DNA of 12,648 nucleotides, from assembly GCA_031268125.1 (NCBI GenBank), contig JAIRXT010000257.1, positions 1 to 12,648 of the forward strand, written 5' to 3'. How positions within the stretch are numbered: position 1 is the stretch's first letter; every line of letters starts with the position of its first letter. The notes under the pieces are model-generated. The model had not been told where the DNA came from and ran no database searches. It saw nothing but the letters and a program-made list of their open reading frames with translations. Source of the stretch: Treponema sp. (lineage in GTDB: Bacteria > Spirochaetota > Spirochaetia > Treponematales > Breznakiellaceae). Shown piece after piece: positions 7,282-12,648 of the stretch. Position numbers and translations under genes: made by a program.

Positions 7282-7512
7282 ATGAGCATGAACGCCGAAG
7301 AACAATTTCCCGGGGCCGTTGCGGATTCTTTTGAGTCCATACTGGACAATGCCTGTTCCCGGCTTTTTGAGCGGAAAGTTCGTTATTCCCTCCGGCGTAT
7401 TCAGGAATTGGAAGAAATTCTGGAAAAAACAGAACGGGACCTGGACGAAATACTCCTGTGGGAACGCCGTCCCCTCCCCCGGAATCCCGTTCCTTCCCGC
7501 GTGGTTTCATGA
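7282..7512 (+). CDS. Hypothetical 76-residue coiled-coil-like protein
   Basis: No family is recognised. The 76 residues have no signal peptide or membrane span; residues about 26-60 (SRLFERKVRYSLRRIQELEEIL and onward) are rich in charged and leucine/isoleucine positions and look like one amphipathic helix or short coiled coil. The tail is proline rich (RRPLPRNPVPSR). Two in-frame ATG codons, 7282 and 7288, could start it, and the upstream ribosome-binding site is weak. The stop codon TGA overlaps the ATG of the propeller gene (ATGA, 7509-7512), a classic sign of translational coupling. This tight coupling is the best evidence that it is real and suggests it is made in step with the exported protein, although it appears cytoplasmic. 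Confidence 0.68.
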   Translation: MSMNAEEQFPGAVADSFESILDNACSRLFERKVRYSLRRIQELEEILEKTERDLDEILLWERRPLPRNPVPSRVVS

Positions 7513-9806
7513 AGCTTCGTTTTTTTGCGCCGGTTCTGTTATGTGCGGTCCTGCGGTTCCCGGCGGCGGCGCTGGTCAACTTTGGGGGCCTGGATCTTTC
7601 CGATGATAACCGGCTCCTCTTCCGGGCCGATGTTGTTCAGAGCGGTTTCCCCCCCCAGAATGCCCTGTTTGTTTCCCGGCTTACGGACCTGGCCCTTACC
7701 CAGTTAACCGCTTTCCCCGAACAGATGGAACTTATCGGCAACGGCAGGCTTATCCAGATACGGAACGCCTTTGGGTCCCTGCGTATCCCCCTGACAGGCG
7801 GGCTGCCCCAGGCGGTCGCGGGTATTCCCTCGTTTGTATCGGGGAAGGCCGTTACCGGCGGCCGGGTGGAGGACATGGCCGCCTCCCAGGACGGCCGCTG
7901 GCTTCTCTACGTCGAACCCGTAAGCCACGCCTACGGGAACCTGATCCTGGCGGATACCCAGCTTGGGGAGAAAAAAACCGTGGCCCTGGATATAGAGCGG
8001 CCGGCGGGCCAGTTTCCCGCCTGCTGGAGTCCCGATTCCCGGGTCTTCGTCTATGCCCTGCAGGGCAAACTCTACTACTACACCGTAAATCCCGCCCAAA
8101 TCGCCGTGGTGGACGACCGTTACCGGCTTATCGGCGAGGGGACCATCAATTCCGTCTCCTGGAACCGCAACGGCGACTTTTTTTACATGAAAGGGGCCAC
8201 CATATTCAAAGTCCGGGGTTCGGAACTTTTCGCCCGGACCCTCTATGCGGATTTTCTGGAAATCGGCGCCGTATCCGGGAAGATCCCCTTCGACTTTGAC
8301 GGAAATTTCGACCGCTTTTGGATTGCCCCCGACGCCCGGTCCATCCTCTTTTCCAAGGGGGGGCGGAATATTTTTTATTATCCCCTGGAGATGGACGATT
8401 TTAACACCGTCGAGGCAAGCCTGCCCTACCTGGTGATCCCCCAGTGCAGCTACGACATAAACGTCCTGTGGGCCTCATCGGGAACCTTGACGGTGATCGC
8501 CAGCGTCATACGGGAAGAAGGCCCCGTTAGCCTGGTGTACCGCCTTACCTCCCAAACGGATACCGGGCCCAACGGCACGGCGGAACGCATGGCCTTTGTC
8601 CCCCTGGAGGCGCCCCCCGGTTTTAGCGGGGCCCTGTCGCCGGATGGAACCAAAGTCCTCTTCTGGGGGGACCAGGGGATTGTCCTCTACGATTACATCA
8701 ACTGGCGGATTCTGCGGACCGTTAGTTCCCGCCCGGCCTTTTCCTGTTTCTGGATCAGCAACGAGGAATTCGTTACCGGCGATGACCGGCGGATAGAGCG
8801 GGTACAGGCTTCCGGGACCCGCAGCCTGCTATGCCTGTCGGGAATTTCGGACTATGCGTTTGAGGATCGAAGCGGCGCCCTGCCCCGGATTTTGGCCCAG
8901 ACCGGCGGCGTCTGGTTTGTTACCGACGGCATTTCCCCCTGGGCGGAGGCCCCCAACCTTCAGCGCCGCGGGGCCTCCCTGGTTTCCGGCCGTTACCGGG
9001 TCTACCTGGAAGCCCAGCCCCTGGGGCCCTACGAAAACCTCCCGATGATCCGCAACACCGCCGGGGTGGGAACAATGGCGCTGATACCGGGAATCCAGTA
9101 CCAGCGGGAAACCGCCGCCCGGGAACTGGAGGCCGCGGAGGGCTTTTTTTCCCACGGACCGCGGACCGGGCTGCGGGAAGTGGCCCTCAGCTTTGATCTG
9201 TACGACGATATTACCGGCCTTCCCCAGGCGCTGGATTCCCTGCGCCGTTTCGGTTTTAAGGCCACTTTTTTCCTTAACGGCGAGTTTATCCGCCGCTACC
9301 CCGAAGCCGTCCGGATCATCGCCAGGGCAGGGCACGAAACCGCGTCCATGTTCTTCGCCCCCATCGATCTTTCCGATTCCCGCTTCCGCATCAACGCCGA
9401 TTTTATCTCCCGGGGACTAGCGCGGAACGAAGATGAATTCTACCAGGCCAGCAGAGGGGAGCTTGCCCTGCTCTGGCACCCCCCCTACTATGTCGGTTCA
9501 ATCGAAATTGCCGATGCCGCCGCCCTGGCGGGCTACCGCAGTTCCGGCCGGGACGTGGACCCCCTGGACTGGGTAAGCCGGGAAGACGCCCGCCGCATGG
9601 GAATTCCCCAGTATCCCGCCGCCGATATGATCGACCGGATCATGGAGGACAAGCGTCCCGGTTCCATCATCCCCGTGCGGCTGGGTTCCCTCTCCGGCGG
9701 CCGTTCAGACTACCTTTTCCTGCGGCTCAACGTCCTTCTGGATGCCCTGGTCCGGTCCGGCTACACCGTAGCCCCCGTCTCCACTTTGATGGAACACGCA
9801 AAGTAG
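7509..9806 (+). CDS. Exported beta-propeller protein with degenerate NodB-like domain
   Basis: A 765-residue secreted protein. A signal peptide (MKLRFFAPVLLCAVLRFPAAA, cleavage near 21) is followed by a long region with TolB/PD40-like repeats: ASQDGRWLLYV (about 124), WSPDSRVFVYA (about 172), WNRNGDFFYM (about 218), APDARSILFS (about 273) and LSPDGTKVLFW (about 376). This predicts a beta-propeller, usually a protein- or glycan-binding platform. From about 555 to the end it has a polysaccharide-deacetylase fold (LREVALSFD, KATFFLNGEF, GHETASM, HPPYYVG). The catalytic motifs are broken: TFDDG reads SFDLY (563-564), the HxxxH metal ligands after GHE are gone (GHETASMFFAPIDL, from 608), and RxPxG reads WHPPYYVG. 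It is therefore probably a non-enzymatic carbohydrate-binding pseudo-deacetylase. I chose the ATG at 7509 (ATGA overlap with the previous gene) because it gives a clean signal peptide; a longer frame from 7458 does not. Confidence 0.87.
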   Translation: MKLRFFAPVLLCAVLRFPAAALVNFGGLDLSDDNRLLFRADVVQSGFPPQNALFVSRLTDLALTQLTAFPEQMELIGNGRLIQIRNAFGSLRIPLTGGLPQAVAGIPSFVSGKAVTGGRVEDMAASQDGRWLLYVEPVSHAYGNLILADTQLGEKKTVALDIERPAGQFPACWSPDSRVFVYALQGKLYYYTVNPAQIAVVDDRYRLIGEGTINSVSWNRNGDFFYMKGATIFKVRGSELFARTLYADFLEIGAVSGKIPFDFDGNFDRFWIAPDARSILFSKGGRNIFYYPLEMDDFNTVEASLPYLVIPQCSYDINVLWASSGTLTVIASVIREEGPVSLVYRLTSQTDTGPNGTAERMAFVPLEAPPGFSGALSPDGTKVLFWGDQGIVLYDYINWRILRTVSSRPAFSCFWISNEEFVTGDDRRIERVQASGTRSLLCLSGISDYAFEDRSGALPRILAQTGGVWFVTDGISPWAEAPNLQRRGASLVSGRYRVYLEAQPLGPYENLPMIRNTAGVGTMALIPGIQYQRETAARELEAAEGFFSHGPRTGLREVALSFDLYDDITGLPQALDSLRRFGFKATFFLNGEFIRRYPEAVRIIARAGHETASMFFAPIDLSDSRFRINADFISRGLARNEDEFYQASRGELALLWHPPYYVGSIEIADAAALAGYRSSGRDVDPLDWVSREDARRMGIPQYPAADMIDRIMEDKRPGSIIPVRLGSLSGGRSDYLFLRLNVLLDALVRSGYTVAPVSTLMEHAK

Positions 9807-9809
9807 CCG

Positions 9810-9818
9810 TAATCCCGT
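9810..9818. repeat. Target-site duplication, copy 2, first half
   Basis: TAATCCCGT adjoins the element terminus and is repeated at 10116-10124. The match could be read as 11 bases (with CA), but the perfect inverted termini fix the element ends and leave 9. Confidence 0.92.
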
Positions 9819-10115
9819 CAGCAATTCCGAATTCAAAAAAAATGACAGTTCAACCTAAAAAATGGTCAATGGTACAGGCTCGTTAAGCAGGATGAAACCG
9901 CATCTGCAGCCATTTGACCATTTTTTTACCTTGAAAACCCCATGATTTAAGGTAATTCCCGATGGGGATACCGGCGAAAAGAGATGCGAAACAAGTAACG
10001 GGGGTGTCGGTGGAAAGAATCTGGGGTGGGGGCCCCGGATTTTTCCAGCCGACAGGACCCCCAATGAATTTTTACGTCTCTTTTCGGATTTGGAATTTTG
10101 AATTCGGAATTGCTG
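9819..10115 (+). mobile_element. MITE-like non-autonomous element, copy 2
   Basis: A 297-base relative of copy 1 in the opposite genomic orientation. It has the same perfect 20-bp inverted termini (9819-9838 and 10096-10115) and its own 9-bp target duplication, TAATCCCGT, at 9810-9818 and 10116-10124. It has no transposase and no conserved reading frame: the frame opening at the internal ATGGTCAATGG runs through copy 1 but meets TGA early in this copy. Three paired-arm structures are retained: 9857-9869/9914-9926, 9927-9932/9949-9954 and 9975-9986/10075-10086. It fills what was an 11-base gap between the convergent stop codons of the propeller gene (TAG at 9804-9806) and the chemoreceptor gene (TGA at 10124-10126), and may now separate their transcripts. 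Confidence 0.92.
9857..9927 (+). terminator. Possible bidirectional terminator hairpin in element copy 2
   Basis: AAAAAATGGTCAA (9857-9869) pairs with its complement (9914-9926); TGG/CCA extends the stem past a one-base bulge and leaves a loop of about 37 bases (9873-9909). Flanking A- and T-runs allow intrinsic termination from either side. It lies between two convergent genes, where such a signal would be useful. The long loop lowers confidence. Confidence 0.4.
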
Positions 10116-10124
10116 TAATCCCGT
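10116..10124. repeat. Target-site duplication, copy 2, second half
   Basis: TAATCCCGT after the second terminus. Its last base is also the last base of the chemoreceptor stop codon (TGA on the minus strand, 10124-10126), so the insertion left that gene intact. Confidence 0.92.
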
Positions 10125-12313
10125 CATTCAACCTTGAACTTGGAAACTTCCTGTACCAGAACATCAATGCTCTGTTTGTTTTCCCCGCTGATGGTATTTA
10201 CCTCGTTCACCGCCGTATTGATCTCGTCCGCCCCGGCGGCCATCTCGTTCATGCCGTTGGTAATTTCCTGAGTTGCCATTTCCAGGTTCCTTCCCTCATG
10301 GATCACTTCCCTGGTCCCCTCCAGCATCTCCGTGGCGCCTCCCTGGACCATCTGGGTAACTTCGTTTAACCGGCTTATGGCCTCCAGAATCTGCTGGCTC
10401 CCGGTGTTTTGTTCCTCCATCGCGTTGCGGATGTTTTCTTCCTGATCCGAAACGGTTTTTACCCCCGAATCAATGGCTTCAAACTTGTTGAGCACCTCGT
10501 CGGTGGATTTGGTGATCTTGTCGATAGATCCCTTAATCTTTTTCAGCACCGTAGAAATGGTTTTGGACTGCTCCCCGGAACTTTCGGCCAGTTTGCGGAT
10601 CTCATCGGCAACCACGGCGAATCCCTTGCCCGCCTCCCCGGCGTGGGCCGCCTCTATGGCGGCGTTCATGGACAGGAGGTTGGTCTGGCTGGCGATGTTT
10701 TCCATCACCGAGTTAATCTCTAGCAGCCCCTCGGATTCCCGGGCAATCTCCTGGATGTCCGTGGCCACTTCCCGGAGCCCTGACCGGCCCACTTCCGAAG
10801 CAGCCGCCAGGTCATGCACATTGCCGGCGTTTTTAACCAGCGTATGGGTAACGGACTGGATATTGGCCAGCATCTCCTCAATGGCCGACGAGGACTGGGC
10901 TACGCTGGAAGTCTGGGTGTTGATATGTTCGTTCAGCTTGTTGATGTTGACGGTAATTTGTTCCATGGTGGAATTGGTTTCCGTTACGGAAGCGGACTGG
11001 TTGATCACCCGGCCTTTGACGCTCTGAATATTGGCGGTAATCTGGTTCACCGCCGCGGCGGTCTGGGCCATGTTGGACGCCAGCTCGCTGCCGATGTTGA
11101 ACAGGGCCACCGTTTGCTTTTTGATGCTTACTATCAGGTTCCGGATCTTCTCGAGAGTCTGGTTAAAGTGGTGGGCCAGGTCGCCAATCTCGTCTTGGGA
11201 TTTATGCTCAATGGTTTTAGTCAGGTCTCCCTCCCCTTCGGCAATATCCTTAAGCGTATTGGATACCTTGGCAATAGGGTTGATAATTCTGCCGACGATG
11301 ACAAAGGTTACTGCCGCCGCTACTACCAGGGCAATAATCGCCAGGGTAATGGTAAATGAAGTCATTTGGGTTACCGCCGCCATAACGGTTTTTATCGGTA
11401 CGGAACAGATCATGCTCCAGTTAATCCCGGTTTCTCCAAAGGGAAAAGGATACGTCTGAATAATATCGTTCTTGTTGTTTGTAAATACCGGTGTTCCCAG
11501 CCGTATGGAATCTTCAATGGTCTTAACGCCATTATCGCCAAAGGCTGTCACTAAAAAGGGGTGGAATTTTTTACCCAGTCTTTCGCTCTTTGGGTGAGCC
11601 ACAATGGTCCCGGTACCGGAGTAGAGGGCCACATATCCGTCCTCGTAGGGTTTCACCCCGTTCAGCATTTTCTGGGAAGGAGCCAGATTGATGTTAATGC
11701 CCACTACCCCGACCACCTGCTTGTTTTTTTCCATCGTGATGGGGACATAGAACGTTGCTACCAGGGTATTTTCACCTGCCAGATTCCAGAATTCGGGATC
11801 ATAGACTACAGGAATTTTCGCACGGGAAGGGTCGTCCAGAGCAGCCAGGATTTCCCGGTAATTCGAATAATACCGCAATTGTATGGGCTTGTCGGGGGTT
11901 TCCTGGTAATACCAAGTGATAAACAAACCGCTTTCATCGGTTCCCGGCGTATTGGCATACCTTGATTCCAGGTTGTCGATGCTCCCCGGTTTCCATACGG
12001 TAAAAAGTCCTACAAACTCGGGATTTTCCATAAAAATCGTACGAAGTATTTCGTTGTACCGGGAGCGCCTGTTCTCCGGCTCTATCTGTTCAAAATTATT
12101 CATAATCTGGGAAAGATAGTTTATGGCATCATAATAATGCTGATACCGGGCATGGATTTCCCCGGCATGGACGCCTGCGAGGTTTTGCAATGTTTCCCTG
12201 GCCTCATGTTCCTGAAGACTTTTTGCCTGGATCAACAGAATACCAGATATGGCGGCGATTATCATCATTAGCATAAGAGCAATGATGATGGTGAGCCTGA
12301 ATTTAAGTTTCAC
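10124..12313 (-). CDS. Methyl-accepting chemotaxis protein with dCache sensor
   Basis: A 729-residue chemoreceptor that senses a small molecule in the periplasm and controls the CheA kinase. Order of parts: membrane span 1 (about 6-29), a large periplasmic dCache-type sensor (about 35-310; PVVYDPEFWN at 168-177, FYVPI..VVGVVGININL at 188-210), membrane span 2 (about 318-341), a HAMP linker (about 342-395) and a cytoplasmic signalling domain with the conserved hairpin tip NLLSMNAAIEAAHAGEAGKGFAVVADEIRKLAE (545-577). There is no CheR-tethering pentapeptide at the C-terminus (ends VSKFKVE). I chose the GTG at 12311-12313, which is preceded by a strong GGGAGGAG and leads straight into the first span; a longer frame to 12451 adds 46 residues with no ribosome-binding site or homology. 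Ligand unknown. It converges on the propeller gene across element copy 2. Confidence 0.93.
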   Translation of the reverse strand: MKLKFRLTIIIALMLMMIIAAISGILLIQAKSLQEHEARETLQNLAGVHAGEIHARYQHYYDAINYLSQIMNNFEQIEPENRRSRYNEILRTIFMENPEFVGLFTVWKPGSIDNLESRYANTPGTDESGLFITWYYQETPDKPIQLRYYSNYREILAALDDPSRAKIPVVYDPEFWNLAGENTLVATFYVPITMEKNKQVVGVVGININLAPSQKMLNGVKPYEDGYVALYSGTGTIVAHPKSERLGKKFHPFLVTAFGDNGVKTIEDSIRLGTPVFTNNKNDIIQTYPFPFGETGINWSMICSVPIKTVMAAVTQMTSFTITLAIIALVVAAAVTFVIVGRIINPIAKVSNTLKDIAEGEGDLTKTIEHKSQDEIGDLAHHFNQTLEKIRNLIVSIKKQTVALFNIGSELASNMAQTAAAVNQITANIQSVKGRVINQSASVTETNSTMEQITVNINKLNEHINTQTSSVAQSSSAIEEMLANIQSVTHTLVKNAGNVHDLAAASEVGRSGLREVATDIQEIARESEGLLEINSVMENIASQTNLLSMNAAIEAAHAGEAGKGFAVVADEIRKLAESSGEQSKTISTVLKKIKGSIDKITKSTDEVLNKFEAIDSGVKTVSDQEENIRNAMEEQNTGSQQILEAISRLNEVTQMVQGGATEMLEGTREVIHEGRNLEMATQEITNGMNEMAAGADEINTAVNEVNTISGENKQSIDVLVQEVSKFKVE

Positions 12314-12648
12314 GGCATACACTCCTCCCAAACATGATATAACTTTAGCATGCATGCGCATGAAAATGTCTGGTACTTTAAGTGTATTAATCCTGCCGCA
12401 GTTGGCAGAGATGATATTAAAATTTGTAAGACTTTCTTCCAGAAAAAACAAGTTGATTGTTTCGCCGCCCGGAGTTACGCATGCTGGAAAACTATTTATC
12501 CTTGAATTATGGAATTTCCCCGGACGGCAAATTAATAGTATCTTTCACATGCAGGCCCTGTAATATTATCAAACCGCAAAAAATGCGAATAAAATTAATT
12601 ACATCATGAAAAAATGCAAAAACATGCCGCATTGGGGCCGTTTGGCAG
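12314..12648 (-). other. AT-rich upstream region of the chemoreceptor gene, no gene called
   Basis: 335 bases, visibly more AT-rich than the rest of the window. I see no supported gene here. Two overlapping perfect palindromes, GCATGCATGC (12348-12357) and CATGCGCATG (12353-12362), lie 35-49 bases before the start codon and could be an operator. No convincing sigma-28 type promoter (TAAA, then GCCGATAA at the usual spacing) was found; a TGATAAT-like -10 occurs near 12570 on the minus strand but lacks a good -35. A short plus-strand frame from ATG 12606 stays open to the edge but has no ribosome-binding site. Confidence 0.5.
12322..12328 (-). promoter_or_regulatory. Shine-Dalgarno fixing the GTG start of the chemoreceptor
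   Basis: On the minus strand GGAGGAG lies eight bases before the GTG at 12313. An ATG between the two is followed at once by CCG TGA and so cannot be the start. Confidence 0.75.

Noticed and set aside
9855..10127. 90-codon minus-strand frame inside element copy 2
   Set aside because: The matching region of copy 1 reads the shared peptide stretches in different frames, so it is a by-product of the repeat.
12314..12451. 46-residue extension of the chemoreceptor to an upstream ATG
   Set aside because: The GTG at 12313 has a strong GGAGGAG and begins directly before the first membrane span; the extension has neither a site nor a plausible topology.
12606..12648. Plus-strand frame open to the right edge (MKKCKNMPHW...)
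   Set aside because: Fourteen codons, no ribosome-binding site and no recognisable sequence; too little to call a partial gene.

Overview
The window is a block of cell-envelope genes from a spirochaete, most likely a Treponema-type organism; this placing is inference. It rests on an MptE/Maf-like DUF115 protein, an exported protein joining a beta-propeller to a deacetylase fold, a LysM/M23 peptidase with a long cytoplasmic tail, and a large dCache chemoreceptor. Base composition is GC-rich by eye (roughly 55-60%), with an AT-rich stretch at the far right. I see no rRNA, tRNA, CRISPR array, transposase or phage gene.

Layout. Minus-strand operon, read right to left from about 5700: lepB (minimal signal peptidase I) overlaps ftsI (class B penicillin-binding protein with a C-terminal PASTA domain) by 4 bases. 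Seven bases later comes the MptE/Maf-like gene, and then an exported polysaccharide-deacetylase lipoprotein at the left edge. Plus-strand operon, from about 5713: a LysM/LysM/M23 envelope peptidase, a 41-residue single-span membrane protein (7147..7272), a 76-residue coiled-coil-like protein, and an exported propeller/pseudo-deacetylase protein coupled to it by an ATGA overlap. The two operons diverge from a 65-base gap that holds overlapping candidate promoters. At the right, a methyl-accepting chemotaxis protein converges on the plus operon and is preceded by a 335-base AT-rich leader.

The most notable structure is a pair of related, transposase-less mobile elements at 1158..1473 (minus orientation) and 9819..10115 (plus orientation). 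Each has perfect 20-bp terminal inverted repeats beginning CAGCAATTCC and is flanked by its own 9-bp target duplication (TTGCCGGGT and TAATCCCGT). They are about 90% alike by eye outside indels, share no conserved reading frame, and contain three nested stem structures, one of which looks like a bidirectional terminator. This makes them MITE-like insertions. Copy 1 landed six codons before the ancestral stop of the MptE/Maf-like gene and supplies its present C-terminus and stop codon; removing it on paper restores an ending of NPAMRDLAR and a 25-base gap to the next gene. Copy 2 landed in an 11-base gap between two convergent stop codons.

Together the genes suggest peptidoglycan synthesis and remodelling (PBP, M23/LysM, deacetylase), protein export (signal peptidase) and surface glycosylation (MptE/Maf-like), with an unrelated chemoreceptor alongside. 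Functional links beyond operon structure are inference.
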